A DNA stretch of 64,000 nt from Mycobacterium sp. 852014-50255_SCH5639931 (GTDB lineage: Bacteria > Actinomycetota > Actinomycetes > Mycobacteriales > Mycobacteriaceae). Below are positions 52,251-61,541 of this stretch, piece after piece. The notes beneath the pieces were generated by a model, which was given only the letters and a program-made list of their open reading frames with translations, was not told the origin of the DNA and did not search any database. The DNA lies in NCBI RefSeq assembly GCF_001665605.1, contig NZ_LZSV01000009.1:19708-83707 (forward strand), read 5' to 3'. The position numbers and the translations under genes are program-made. Position 1 is the first letter of the stretch; each line of letters starts with the position of its first letter.

Positions 52251-53423
52251 ATGGAACTTCTGAGGGATGTCCGAGTCCTCGAGGTGTCACTGTTCTCCGC
52301 GGATGCACTGGGCGGGCATCTGGCCGACCTCGGCGCAGAGGTGATCAAGGTGGAACCACCTGGCGGCGGTGGTTTCCGCGGTTCGGCGGTTTCCGGCGGC
52401 GAACTGCAGGACTCTCACTGGAATCGCGGCAAGAAGAGCGTGGCAATCAACCTGAAAACGACTGAGGGTCAAGACGCTTTCCGCCGCCTGGCCGCGACAT
52501 CGGCGGTGGTGATCGACGGACTACGGTACGGAACCGCGCACCGGCTCGGATTCGGCTACGACGACGTCGTCGCGGTCAACCCGACGGTTGTCTACTGCGT
52601 GCTCAATGGCATGGGCAGCTATGGGCCCTACACCCGATTGCCCACACACGGGCTGTCCTTCGACTGTTTCGCCGGCTTGAGTCCACCGGTCATCGGTGCG
52701 GACGGGACGCCACGCCTTTCGGGGGCGGCCACAGGGACGACCGGTGTTCTGGCGGGTCCGCTGTACGCAGCGATGGGAGTACTCGCCGCGCTGCACGCCG
52801 CCGGGCGCGACGGCAAGCCGCAGTACATCGAAGTCGCGCAGGTCGATGCGGCGATCAACTGGAACTTCCAGCACCTCACGGCGTTGGCGAATGGTCAACC
52901 GGCCTACGGCGAGGGAATCCGCGCCTCCCTTCGCTACCAGTATTACGAAACGAGCGACGGCAACTACGTGGTCTTCAACGCCCTGGAGGACAAGTTCTGG
53001 CTGAGGTTCTGCGAGTCACTCGACAGGATGGATCTCTACGAACCGGGGCGCCAGAAGCCGGGGACGGATCTCGAGGCGGAGGCCCGGCTGCGCGAGAAGT
53101 TGACGGCAATATTCAAGTCCCGCACGCGCAGGGAATGGACCGACTTCTTCATTGCGACCGATATCGCCGGAGCGCCAGCATTTTTGGGATCAGACCTGTT
53201 CGAGGACGACCACACCAAGGCTCGTCGGCTCGTCTACGAACAGGCTCAGCCGGATGGAACCTCGCAGCGACTGATAGGAACGTGCATCAAGACCAATCCC
53301 GACGAAGGATTTGCACCGCCGGCAGCGCCGCACGTTGGGCAGCATACGGAAGAGTTGCTCACCGCATTGGCGGGCTACGACGCGGCCGGAATTGAGCGCC
53401 TTCGTTCGACTGGTGCAATCTGA
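52251..53423 (+). CDS. CaiB/BaiF family III CoA-transferase
   Basis: 390 residues. LRDVRVLEVSLFSADALGG, HLADLGAEVIKVEPPGGG, NRGKKSVAINLKT and CVLNGMGSYGPYTRLP mark the family; the single-module form in contrast to the fused one at 9779. It would make the CoA ester of the acid produced by the aldehyde dehydrogenase. Third gene after operator D, followed by a hairpin at 53507-53527. Confidence 0.9.
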   Translation: MELLRDVRVLEVSLFSADALGGHLADLGAEVIKVEPPGGGGFRGSAVSGGELQDSHWNRGKKSVAINLKTTEGQDAFRRLAATSAVVIDGLRYGTAHRLGFGYDDVVAVNPTVVYCVLNGMGSYGPYTRLPTHGLSFDCFAGLSPPVIGADGTPRLSGAATGTTGVLAGPLYAAMGVLAALHAAGRDGKPQYIEVAQVDAAINWNFQHLTALANGQPAYGEGIRASLRYQYYETSDGNYVVFNALEDKFWLRFCESLDRMDLYEPGRQKPGTDLEAEARLREKLTAIFKSRTRREWTDFFIATDIAGAPAFLGSDLFEDDHTKARRLVYEQAQPDGTSQRLIGTCIKTNPDEGFAPPAAPHVGQHTEELLTALAGYDAAGIERLRSTGAI

Positions 53424-53506
53424 GCCGGCGTACGCCCCACTCAAGCTTCAACGGCAAATCGTTGACGTTTCGGCTCCGGGTGCTGTCCTTCCCCGGCGAA
53501 CACCTG

Positions 53507-53527
53507 CGGCGGATCTCCCATCCGCCG
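53507..53527 (+). terminator. Hairpin after the CoA-transferase operon
   Basis: CGGCGGAT and ATCCGCCG form an 8-bp GC-rich stem with a 5-base loop, 84 bp after the stop. There is no U tract, as is common for mycobacterial hairpin terminators. Confidence 0.45.
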
Positions 53528-53647
53528 GGCCCGCAACGGCGCGGCCGAATTTTGCGGACGAGTCCGACGCTGGCCAGTGCACCGACCAGTCCGCCCCCAC
53601 CCCCGTAGTGGACTGGTCACACACGCAATGCGCGCTATGGTCTGCTG

Positions 53648-54193
53648 GTGGCCATATCGACTCCCGTGAGGGCAGCGGTCGTGACATTGCTGGCGATGAC
53701 GGCTGGCCTAACGGCGCCGCTCGCTGGCGCCGACCCGACACCCCAACAGTCGCCGTTTCCGGTAGGCAAAGCCGGCACCACCATCCATGTCACCGAATAC
53801 AGCGCCGCGACCGCCGACGTCACGCTGAACAACGTGAGCTGGGTTTCGTCGGGTGGCACCGGGAGCGGCGGGGGCTGCAACGTCATCGAGCTCACCATCG
53901 TCGGCAAGTCCGACACACCCTTCAGCTACGGCGAGGCCTACGTGACTGCCGCGTCGTCGCCGTGGAGGCAAGACCCTTACCGGGACGTCGAACGCGGCTC
54001 ATTGACGGTTGACTACCAGAAGATCAACAAGACGCCGCCCCTGCGCTCGGGCAGTGTGACCAACGGCCAGACCGCCCACGGATACATCGCCTACGACGGC
54101 ACCGTCAACCAAGGCGACATCTACATCGAGTTCAATGACCCCAACGCTCCGGCGGCGCCCACCCCGCTAGCGGGCTGGAAAGTCCACACCTAG
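53648..54193 (+). CDS. Secreted MPT63-like (DUF1942) protein
   Basis: 181 residues from GTG 53648. Signal peptide of about 28 residues ending in PLAGADP. The mature part resembles the beta-sandwich secreted antigen MPT63: VGKAGTTIHVTEYSAATADVT, then WRQDPYRDVERGSLTVDYQ and GYIAYDGTVNQGDIYIEF. Function of this family is unknown; secreted by the Sec route. Not linked to the catabolic genes by spacing (224 bp gap). Confidence 0.85.
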   Translation: MAISTPVRAAVVTLLAMTAGLTAPLAGADPTPQQSPFPVGKAGTTIHVTEYSAATADVTLNNVSWVSSGGTGSGGGCNVIELTIVGKSDTPFSYGEAYVTAASSPWRQDPYRDVERGSLTVDYQKINKTPPLRSGSVTNGQTAHGYIAYDGTVNQGDIYIEFNDPNAPAAPTPLAGWKVHT

Positions 54194-54326
54194 CGGCCGC
54201 AGCCCGGCGACTGTTGCGGCGACGTCTCGCCGATCTCGGCGATAGACTTTCGGCGTCGGAGTTCAAGGCGGCGCCGGTCATGCTTAGTTCGCAGCGACCG
54301 CCGATCGTGAAAGTCGGTGGTGCGCG

Positions 54327-55421
54327 GTGATCGAGTCGGGTGGCGACGCCGCGCTGGAAGTCATGCGTTCCGACGAGGAAGCAGCCAACGGTTATCGGGA
54401 GTGGCTGGCCGCCGCGGAGCGCTCCGGTCAACGAGTGCTGCGGCAACCGGACGGCACGTACGTGCTGTGGCGGCGCGACGACGTTCTTGCTGCCATCCGC
54501 GATGGCGAGCTTTTCGCCAGCCGCCAAGGCGAGCTGATGCCCGGTAATCCGCCGTTCGGTCCGTACCGGAAAATCATGATCGAGCAGTTGTTCACTCCCG
54601 GCAACTCGCGGGACATGCTCAAGCCCGTGCGCGCGATCATCGAACAATGCGTCGGCGCCGTAGCGGCGCAACTGGACCGCTGCGACGGTGCGGGTGTCGC
54701 CGAGGTTGTCTGGCGCGCGGCCTTCGTCACGGTCTGCGGACTGCCGACGGATACCGCTCCCGACGCGGTCAACACGCAAATGGTGGCGGCAATCCGCCGA
54801 GCCCCACAGGGCGGCCCCGACGTGATCAGTATCCTCGCCACCGAACCGCTCACCGACGAAGAAGTACTGGGACTGATGGCCTCGGTGGGCCGAGGCTTCA
54901 TCTTCGCGTCGTTCGCTATCAGGGCCGGACTGGCGGTGCTGGCCCGCCAGCCGATATTGCAGCGTGAGCTACGCGAAAACCCTGACCGGCAACGCAGGTT
55001 CATCGAGGAGCTGCTGCGATTGGATGGCGGGGCGAAGACCGTGTCCCGAATCACCAGCCGCAGCGTGACAATCGGCGAAACGACGATCCCAGCCGGGTCG
55101 CCTGTCGAGTTGTGCGTCGGATTCGTTCATCGCGACGAGGCTGATGACATGTCAGGTCATGACATCAAACTCGATGGCCCGCAGCGGAATTGGAGTTTCG
55201 GGGGAGGCCCGCACCGGTGTCCGGCCTCGCACCTTGCCCGGGACCTGCTGGGCGTGTTCTTTGAAGTGTGGCTCGCCAAGATTCCGTTCTTTTGGTTCGA
55301 CTGGAGCGGCGGCGATGTGCCCAAAGCGTGGCATCCCAGACCCTACAGCCCTTCGCCCAGCGAGATTTTCGACGGTTGGTTCCCCGTTCACGTGCCACTC
55401 AGGTGGCGTCCGGAGCCGTGA
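54327..55421 (+). CDS. Short, atypical cytochrome P450
   Basis: 364 residues, 40-60 short of the usual P450. The heme loop FGGGPHRCPASHLAR and ExxR (EELLRLD) are present. The I-helix region reads MASVGRGFIFASFAIRAG without the AGxE/DTT motif, and the B-C region is reduced. It may use another oxygen donor, be an isomerase-like P450 or be degenerating; the frame is fully open. Start GTG 54327. Confidence 0.8.
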   Translation: MIESGGDAALEVMRSDEEAANGYREWLAAAERSGQRVLRQPDGTYVLWRRDDVLAAIRDGELFASRQGELMPGNPPFGPYRKIMIEQLFTPGNSRDMLKPVRAIIEQCVGAVAAQLDRCDGAGVAEVVWRAAFVTVCGLPTDTAPDAVNTQMVAAIRRAPQGGPDVISILATEPLTDEEVLGLMASVGRGFIFASFAIRAGLAVLARQPILQRELRENPDRQRRFIEELLRLDGGAKTVSRITSRSVTIGETTIPAGSPVELCVGFVHRDEADDMSGHDIKLDGPQRNWSFGGGPHRCPASHLARDLLGVFFEVWLAKIPFFWFDWSGGDVPKAWHPRPYSPSPSEIFDGWFPVHVPLRWRPEP

Positions 55422-55551
55422 TCGGGGGCGGGACGAGGCCTTGTGCCATGTCACCCTTGAAGCCCGCCGAAGCAGAGATTCGACGAGAACGCCGGTGGCT
55501 GCGCCGAGATACATCGCCGGTCCGGTTTGGAGCAGCTCGGTGATTACCCGC

Positions 55552-55770
55552 CATGAGAGCCGACTTTTGCCGAAGACGCCGCCGAGACCCCGGACGCGGC
55601 GCCAAATGAGGAAGTCGTACCCGAGGCTGGCGAAGGTTCCTTCCCTCCGCTAACGGGCGAACCCCGACCACCCATCGGAAATTGACACTAGAGCCCAATG
55701 TGGCCGGAGAGAGGGCACGGCCATCTCTGGGGCTTCGGGGCGAAGATCGTCGGGCAGCGCGACCTGCGCG
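55552..55770 (+). pseudogene. Degenerate copy of the small gene and MoxR start at 58.9-59.3 kb
   Basis: 55583-55684 encodes EEVVPEAGEGSFPPLTGEPR then PPIGN and stop, matching EQVVPEQGEGPFPPVAGVPR then PPIGN and stop of the small gene at 58875. A possible ATG at 55552 is one frame off, and no start exists in frame. At 55719-55770 the DNA matches the MoxR gene from 59255 (AKIVGQRDLR region) with one base deleted. The stretch between is shortened compared with the intact locus. The rest of the 605-bp gap (55422-56026) has only a weak 40-codon minus-strand frame (55894-55772). Confidence 0.68.
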
Positions 55771-56026
55771 GTCACCCCCCGGCGTGACGAACTTCATCGT
55801 CAATTTCGCGAATGAACACCGGTGTGTTGCGGGCGTTGAACGCGGGCATATGCAACATTGGAGCCATCTCAAAGACGCCGTTCGATCCGCTCACGTTGGG
55901 GTTTGCAGCCCATCGACGATGGTTGCTACTTCGGTTGAGATATCGGCAGCACGTTCAGGCTGCCGTGACACGTCGCAGACGACGATTTCCGTAGCGCCTC
56001 GAGAATTCGCACGTAACGTTGCAGCG

Positions 56027-57097
56027 ATGGACGGCGTGGCAGAACTGGTGCCGGTGCTACCTGCGCACCGCTTCGATGAAGCCGGCCTCGCACGGCACTT
56101 GCGCGGAAAGCTTCCCGGCTTCGACGGTCAACTGGAGGTTCGCCAGTTTCAAGGCGGACAGAGCAACCCGACGTTTCACCTGCAAACCACCGCTGGCGAG
56201 TACGTCCTTCGCAAGAAGCCGCCGGGCAAGTTACTGCCCCGGGCACATGAAGTGGAGCGCGAACACCGCGTCATGTCGGCGTTGCGAGACACCGGTGTGC
56301 CGGTGCCGCGTATGCGGCTGCTGTGCAATGACGAATCTATCATCGGCACAACGTTTTTCATCATGGACTACGTCCCCGGACGTATCTTTCACGACCCGGC
56401 CATGCCCGAGAGCGCTCCGGCACATCGTGCGGCGGTCTACGAGGACCTCGCACGGGTCCTTGCGGCGCTGCACCGTGTGGACTGGCGCGCGGTAGGACTC
56501 GAGGGGTTCGGCAGGCCAGAGGGTTACCTGCAACGCCAGGTGGCGCTGTGGACGAGGCAGTGGCAGGCTGCGCGCGTCGAGGACATGCCGGCGATGGATC
56601 AGTTGGCGCAGTGGTTGCCGGAACACCTGCCAACGGACGATGAACCGGCTTGCATCGCGCACGGCGACTACCGCTTGGGTAACGTCCTGATCCATCCGAC
56701 CGAGCCCGAGATCGTTGCGGTACTCGACTGGGAGCTGGCGACCATCGGCCATCCGTTGGCTGACCTTGCCTACACCTGCCTGACCTACCATCTGCCGCCG
56801 GACTTCAGCGGCACGAGGGGTGTAGCGGGCGAGGATCTGACCGGCACCGGCATACCCGACGAGCAAGCATTCGTTGCAAGTTACTGTCGGCATGCCGACC
56901 GAGAGCCGCCTCGCTCGCTCGATGCCTTCATCGTGTTTTCTATGTTCCGTCTTGCTTCCATCACCGCCGGCGTGTGGCGGCGCGGGATCGACGGCAATGC
57001 TGCCGACTCCCGGGCCGGCACATCAGAGATTCGGGACCGCTACCGCGCACTGGCGCAGATGGCGTGGGCTTTGGCGCAACAATTGGCGGGCAAGTAA
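56027..57097 (+). CDS. APH-type phosphotransferase (ACAD10-like kinase domain)
   Basis: 356 residues from ATG 56027; the frame is open back to 55682 but the earlier part covers gene debris. Kinase features: FQGGQSNPTF loop, LRKKPPGKLL with the ATP Lys, catalytic IAHGDYRLGNVLIH (HGD, N) and metal site VLDWELATIGHPLADLAY. This family phosphorylates small molecules; the ACAD10-like branch is linked with breakdown of 4-hydroxy acids. Fits the catabolic context but no dehydrogenase is adjacent. Confidence 0.87.
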   Translation: MDGVAELVPVLPAHRFDEAGLARHLRGKLPGFDGQLEVRQFQGGQSNPTFHLQTTAGEYVLRKKPPGKLLPRAHEVEREHRVMSALRDTGVPVPRMRLLCNDESIIGTTFFIMDYVPGRIFHDPAMPESAPAHRAAVYEDLARVLAALHRVDWRAVGLEGFGRPEGYLQRQVALWTRQWQAARVEDMPAMDQLAQWLPEHLPTDDEPACIAHGDYRLGNVLIHPTEPEIVAVLDWELATIGHPLADLAYTCLTYHLPPDFSGTRGVAGEDLTGTGIPDEQAFVASYCRHADREPPRSLDAFIVFSMFRLASITAGVWRRGIDGNAADSRAGTSEIRDRYRALAQMAWALAQQLAGK

Positions 57098-57191
57098 AGC
57101 CACCGGGCCGAGCACGCAGTGCGCGACGTAGGCGCGAAGCGGTACCGCTGTTCGTTCAGTTGCGGCCGAAGCCCTTTGCGCAATAGGCACT

Positions 57192-57332
57192 TCAGCTGCT
57201 TGCCCCCTTGAGTGCGAGCGGGGTATACGGCTTAAGCGACTTGTCGAGAGTCACTTTGGCATTCAAGGGAGCGCAGTTGTTCCAGCGCTCAGGCCTTGGC
57301 GCGTTCGGGAATGCACCCGCCCGACATGGCAT
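57192..57332 (-). other. Short frame, possible C-terminal gene remnant
   Basis: 46 codons ending APLNAKVTLDKSLKPYTPLA and a short tail. The sequence reads like the end of a larger protein, but nothing upstream continues it, since the DUF3060 gene occupies the DNA. The rest of the 272-bp gap (57098-57369) shows no gene. Confidence 0.2.
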
Positions 57333-57369
57333 CACATTCGCGGGCGGGACCCCGGCCGAAGATGGGGAC

Positions 57370-57750
57370 TCAGCCCTGGTGCACGACGTTCTGGTTGCCG
57401 GTGTTGTTGACCGCCGGAGTGCCGGAGTGATACGTGATCTCGTTCGAGCCGCCGGACACCATAATGGAATTGGCCGAGTCGACGGTGACCTTATGCCCGG
57501 TCCCGGAAACGTTCAGCACGTCGCAGTTTCCCGTGACGGTGACCACAAGGTTGCCCCCGCTGACGTACAAGGTGCCGTTGTCGCAGGCCACAGTCCTGTC
57601 ACCGCCCAATCCGTCGACGCTGTTGACAGGCCCTGCCAAAGGGGCTGGGGGCGAAAGCGGATCGGCCGCGGCGATAGTGGTGGTCGTGGCCGCGCCGAGG
57701 AGCGCAAGGCCGACCGCCGCGATCATCTTAATGCTCAAACTGCTTGACAT
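57370..57750 (-). CDS. Secreted DUF3060 protein
   Basis: 126 residues. Signal peptide of about 30 residues (KMIAAVGLALLGAATTT, cleavage near AAADP). The mature part is a repeat-like beta structure with GNCDVLNVSGTGHKVTV and SIMVSGGSNEITYHSG, typical of the DUF3060 family of mycobacterial exported proteins. Two Cys (VACDNG, GNCDV) may pair. Role unknown; GAGGGTCC-like leader before ATG 57750. Confidence 0.85.
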   Translation of the reverse strand: MSSSLSIKMIAAVGLALLGAATTTTIAAADPLSPPAPLAGPVNSVDGLGGDRTVACDNGTLYVSGGNLVVTVTGNCDVLNVSGTGHKVTVDSANSIMVSGGSNEITYHSGTPAVNNTGNQNVVHQG

Positions 57751-58029
57751 GAGGGTCCTCCTACTAACTCGATAACGCCGCGTTTCCTCCGGCGAATTGG
57801 TTTGAGTTGTGGGACAACTCTTTTACATCCGATCAACACGCACGACTACGGGAGTAGGGCCTAAAGACCCATGTCCTGCGGGACTTTCGTCGCGTTGCGT
57901 CCACCACGGGTGTCGAAGTGTCCATATTGCGACGGGGCGGGAACCTTACGTCCCATCGCCTTAGTGGCGCAGCGGAACTGAGAAATAATCCGGGTCGTTG
58001 CCGTCATGCGTCCCCGCCAACCCGAGTGA

Positions 58030-58332
58030 ATGTACGTGTCGGCGAAGCGCTTTATTGACTCATGCTGGTCCTTCGGCGGAGACGTTTCTAAAATCCATGT
58101 GCGCGTGGATATTCCGGCGTCAGGGTGCCGCAATGGCGTGGCTTGGTCGACTAACGTCGCCTTTTACCCCGGGTTGTCGGGCACTCCGTCGCAGCCAGGC
58201 AGACCATCGATGAGAAGCGCCAAGGTCGACGGATGGATCTACCACGCCCACAAAGATGTTGAGGCGGGCTTCCCGGCGAACGGCTGGACGACTGAGCTGC
58301 GGGTTCGAGCCCCTGCCTCACCGGCTAAATGA
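58030..58332 (+). CDS. Hypothetical frame of 100 residues
   Basis: ATG 58030 directly after an in-frame stop; no good ribosome site. The translation has an alternating polar/non-polar pattern suggesting beta strands (SKIHVRVDIPASG, NVAFYPGL, KVDGWIYHAHKDV) and two Cys, but no signal peptide. It could be the end of an exported protein whose start was lost, or chance. Nothing else is seen in 57751-58416. Confidence 0.3.
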   Translation: MYVSAKRFIDSCWSFGGDVSKIHVRVDIPASGCRNGVAWSTNVAFYPGLSGTPSQPGRPSMRSAKVDGWIYHAHKDVEAGFPANGWTTELRVRAPASPAK

Positions 58333-58416
58333 GCCGCGACGTTGTGCCACTTTCTTCACTGCAAGGGTGACGTTCACAATTCGGGCCAGCCCCCGGCTGG
58401 GTAGCCGCCGAGGTGG

Positions 58417-58641
58417 TTACCCGCAAACCTGACCGATCTGTCCGTGGTGTGGGCTCGCCTCGCACTGGCTAAGTTCGCGTCTGTAGATCTCACGCATGTA
58501 ATCGTCGAGGCACGCTTGGTGGGCGGCGGGATCGGTGACGTTGACACAGGGATCGCCGGCGCCTGCTGGTGCCAAGGGAACACTGAGGGGTATCAGTGCT
58601 ATGACTGCTGCCGCCGACACGCCCAATATTGCTTTCTTCAT
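58417..58641 (-). CDS. Small secreted Cys-containing protein
   Basis: 74 residues from ATG 58641 (MKKAILGVSAAAVIALIPLS); a frame extension to 58653 adds MGIL. Signal peptide of about 28 residues, cleavage near PAGAGDP. The mature 45 residues carry four Cys (DPCVN, QACLD, SQCEA, QVCG), likely two disulfides. Function unknown; typical of small mycobacterial exported proteins. Confidence 0.7.
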   Translation of the reverse strand: MKKAILGVSAAAVIALIPLSVPLAPAGAGDPCVNVTDPAAHQACLDDYMREIYRRELSQCEASPHHGQIGQVCG

Positions 58642-58874
58642 CAGTATCCCCAAGCGCAGCGTGGTGGAGTTACGTCATCCCAGTTAATCGCAGGCGGGTG
58701 CTATCGGGCTAGCGGCGAAAGTCCCATAAGCGAGGGTCATTAGTTTCGACATCCGCAGCCGCCCACGTCCAAGCCCTGCCAGCGGGCCCGCGGCTATTAG
58801 GAGTTATCGCGGCGCGGGAGGTTGTAGCGACATCGAGGGGGTATGGGTTCCGGATCGTCAAAGAAGGAGATGCC

Positions 58875-59027
58875 ATGACCCGACGCCACGCGGATGAAGC
58901 GCCCAACAACACCGCCGACGACCCCGAGTCCGAGCCCAAGCAGGATGCTGAGCAGGTAGTGCCGGAGCAGGGCGAGGGTCCGTTCCCTCCCGTGGCCGGC
59001 GTACCCCGGCCACCAATCGGCAATTGA
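58875..59027 (+). CDS. Small acidic, Pro-rich protein of 50 residues
   Basis: ATG 58875 after AAGGAG at ideal spacing. MTRRHADEAPNNTADDPESE, then a Pro/Gly-rich end (GPFPPVAGVPRPPIGN). Support for coding comes from the degenerate copy at 55583-55684: in the last 26 codons at least eight differ only at the third base with the same amino acid. It lies 167 bp before the MoxR gene on the same strand. Function unknown. Confidence 0.65.
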   Translation: MTRRHADEAPNNTADDPESEPKQDAEQVVPEQGEGPFPPVAGVPRPPIGN

Positions 59028-59193
59028 CCATCTGAGCTGTCCGTTTTCGGTGGGCTGGCAGCGCCCGTCGGCATCCCCAGGCCCAGAGTGCACAGGTGTC
59101 GCGCCGCAGCGGACGCGAACTTGGCACTCTACGGTCGGGAGGACGAGGCCGACCACGTGTGGAAATCCCGGGCCGGGGTATCCCCCCGGGCGT

Positions 59194-60195
59194 ATGACTA
59201 CAGCCAGGACACAACCGGATCAGCGCGAAATCGACGGCGTCCGGGGGATCGTTGACGCCATCTCCGGGGCCTTCGCGGCCAAGATCGTCGGGCAGCGCGA
59301 CCTGCGAGAGTCGCTGCTCATCGGCCTGCTCGCGGGCGGACACATCTTGCTGGAAAGCGTGCCGGGCCTGGCGAAGACTACCGCAGCCAAGGTGCTCGCC
59401 GAGTCGATTCACGGCCGCTTTCAACGCATCCAGTGCACGCCCGACCTGCTGCCCAGCGACATCATCGGCACGCAGATCTATGACTCGGCGACCAACTCCT
59501 TCGTCACCCAACTAGGGCCGGTGCACGCCAACATCGTGCTGCTCGACGAGATCAACCGGTCCAGCGCGAAGACGCAAAGCGCGATGCTCGAGGCGATGGA
59601 GGAGCGGCAGACCACGATCGCCGGGCAGGTGCACCCCCTCGCGGACCCGTTTCTGGTCGTCGCCACCCAGAACCCCGTCGACCAGGAAGGCACCTATCCG
59701 CTCTCCGAGGCGCAGACCGACCGCTTCCTGCTCAAGGAGATCGTGCGCTACCCCTCCCCGCAGGAGGAGGTGGAAGTGATGTCGCGGATCGACGCCGGCA
59801 TCTACGACAAGGGGCGGCCCGCCCCGCCGGTGGTCGGCCTCGAGGACGTGCTCCGCGTCCAGGACGTGGTGCGCCATGTCCACATGGATCGCGCGCTGAT
59901 GCTCTATGCCAGCCAGCTGGTCGATGTGACCCGTCACCCCGCGGGGGCGCTGCCCAAGCAGATCGCGCGTCTGGTCGAATACGGCGCCAGCCCCCGCGCA
60001 ACGATCGCGTTCTGTAAGGCGGCCCGGGCGCAGGCCGTGCTGTCCGGGCGTGCGCACGTACTGCCCGAGGACATCGCGAAGCTTGCGCACCGGGTGCTGC
60101 GGCACCGGCTCATCCTCGGATTCGAAGCGGCCAGCGCCGATATCACCCCCGAGGTCGTCATCGACGCCGCGCTGCGGGTCGTCAGGGTTCCCTGA
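59194..60195 (+). CDS. MoxR-type AAA+ ATPase
   Basis: 333 residues from ATG 59194; the frame opens at 59050. Walker A is of the MoxR form ESVPGLAKTTAAK, Walker B VLLDEINRSSAK, followed by MLEAMEERQTTI, sensor VATQNPVDQEGTYPL and SEAQTDRF. The arginine finger segment and lid follow. First gene of a tight cluster with DUF58 and VWA-type membrane proteins; such sets act as chaperones for membrane or envelope proteins. Confidence 0.93.
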   Translation: MTTARTQPDQREIDGVRGIVDAISGAFAAKIVGQRDLRESLLIGLLAGGHILLESVPGLAKTTAAKVLAESIHGRFQRIQCTPDLLPSDIIGTQIYDSATNSFVTQLGPVHANIVLLDEINRSSAKTQSAMLEAMEERQTTIAGQVHPLADPFLVVATQNPVDQEGTYPLSEAQTDRFLLKEIVRYPSPQEEVEVMSRIDAGIYDKGRPAPPVVGLEDVLRVQDVVRHVHMDRALMLYASQLVDVTRHPAGALPKQIARLVEYGASPRATIAFCKAARAQAVLSGRAHVLPEDIAKLAHRVLRHRLILGFEAASADITPEVVIDAALRVVRVP

Positions 60196-60211
60196 GGCGC
60201 CGAAGGCCACC

Positions 60212-61078
60212 TTGGGTAAGCACCTCAACCGGGCCAAGGCGCACTTCGGCGCCGACACCCGCGGCCTGCTCGAAGGCGGCCGCTATGCGCTATTGCATAC
60301 GCGCAGCATGGAATTCGACGACCTACGCCCGTACGTGCCCGGCGATGACGTCCGGGACATCGACTGGAAGGCCTCTGCGCGATCGGGCAGCGTGCTCATC
60401 AAGCGGTTCGTCTCCGAGAAGCACCACAAGATTTTGCTCGTCGCCGATGCAGGTCGCAACATGTCGGCGCTCGCCCCGAGTGGGGAGGGCAAACGCGATG
60501 TCGCCGCGCACATCATGGGCGCGGTGGGGTTGATCGGTCTACGGCGATCGGATCAGATCGGCATGGTGTACGGCGACCGCCGCGGCAGTGTGAACATTCC
60601 GCAGCGGCGCGGCGAGTCGCACATCGAGGGACTACTGCACCGCTGGTACCAGCACACTACGACCAACCCCGGCCGCAGTGACGTCGCCACCCAACTTGAC
60701 TACGTCGCAACGCATTACCGACACACCATGTTGATCATCGTGGTATCCGATGAACCCGAGGTCGATGACAGACTCGGCGCAGTGCTCGCCAGACTGAGCG
60801 GGCGCCACGACATCATGTGGGCGATGGTGTCGGACATGGCCGCGGTGGGTCCCGACAACACCGACGGGTACGACGTCGCCACCGGTCGCTTCGTCCTGAA
60901 CGGAGCCGACCTCGGCCCGCGGGTGGTCACCGCTTACCGCCGCGCCGAGCAGTCCCGTCGCAACCGCCTCGACGCGTTCCTGACCGGTCACGCGATTCCC
61001 CACGCGACTATCGCCGGCAGCGATCACATCCGGCGCGAACTCGTTCGCCTGACCGAGGTGGCCGCCCGTGCCGGATGA
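60212..61078 (+). CDS. DUF58 protein (MoxR partner)
   Basis: 288 residues if started at TTG 60212, the only sensible start after the MoxR stop; GAAGG precedes. The DUF58 core is YVPGDDVRDIDWKASARSG, and KILLVADAGRNMSAL is the VWA-like strand with a changed metal site. No membrane segment, unlike many longer DUF58 proteins. It overlaps the next gene by 11 bp. Confidence 0.87.
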   Translation: MGKHLNRAKAHFGADTRGLLEGGRYALLHTRSMEFDDLRPYVPGDDVRDIDWKASARSGSVLIKRFVSEKHHKILLVADAGRNMSALAPSGEGKRDVAAHIMGAVGLIGLRRSDQIGMVYGDRRGSVNIPQRRGESHIEGLLHRWYQHTTTNPGRSDVATQLDYVATHYRHTMLIIVVSDEPEVDDRLGAVLARLSGRHDIMWAMVSDMAAVGPDNTDGYDVATGRFVLNGADLGPRVVTAYRRAEQSRRNRLDAFLTGHAIPHATIAGSDHIRRELVRLTEVAARAG

Positions 61079-61541
61079 TCTGCTGCGCCACATATTCGGT
61101 CCGCAGCCGTACGCGTCGTCGTGGCTTTGGTTGGCCGTGATCTTGGTGATTGCCGTGATTATCTGGTACGTAATCATTTTCGTATGGACCCTGCCCTCGC
61201 ACCAACTGCGGCGCATCCCCGTCGTGCGGCGAGCGCACGCCTGGCTGATCCGTGACCGCTTCGCCCGCCGTGTGCAAGGCATCGCCGACGAGCACGCTGC
61301 CGGGCAGATGTCGGCTCCGGCGGCGTGCGCGGCGATCAGCCGGACGGTGCGCAGCTTTCTGCATCAAGCGACCGGGGTGCGGGCGCAGTACCTACACGTC
61401 GGGGCCATGGCCGATGCGAGTCTGGCCGCTGCCGCGCCGCTGCTGACTCGGCTCGCAGACGCGCAGTTCAACGCCGAGGCGCATGTCGATGTCACCGACG
61501 TGAGCATCCGGGCGCAGGAGTTGATCCGCTCGTGGACCTGA
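61068..61541 (+). CDS. Membrane-anchored MoxR-cluster protein (DUF4381-like)
   Basis: 157 residues from GTG 61068. One strong hydrophobic helix at residues 19-43 (WLWLAVILVIAVIIWYVIIF), then a helical cytoplasmic part with AAISRTVRSFLHQATGVRAQ, as in DUF4381 proteins of MoxR operons. Overlaps both neighbours. Confidence 0.75.
   Translation: MPDDLLRHIFGPQPYASSWLWLAVILVIAVIIWYVIIFVWTLPSHQLRRIPVVRRAHAWLIRDRFARRVQGIADEHAAGQMSAPAACAAISRTVRSFLHQATGVRAQYLHVGAMADASLAAAAPLLTRLADAQFNAEAHVDVTDVSIRAQELIRSWT

Noticed and set aside
58300..58326. GGGTTCGAGCCCC followed by a CCTCACC stretch, like the T arm and 3' end of a tRNA
   Set aside because: Only three T-stem pairs form and no other tRNA arm is found upstream; too short to call a tRNA or attachment remnant.
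58797..59027. A minus-strand translation with a hydrophobic helix opposite the small acidic gene
   Set aside because: Silent third-base changes between the gene and its degenerate copy support the plus-strand reading, and the plus strand has the ribosome site.
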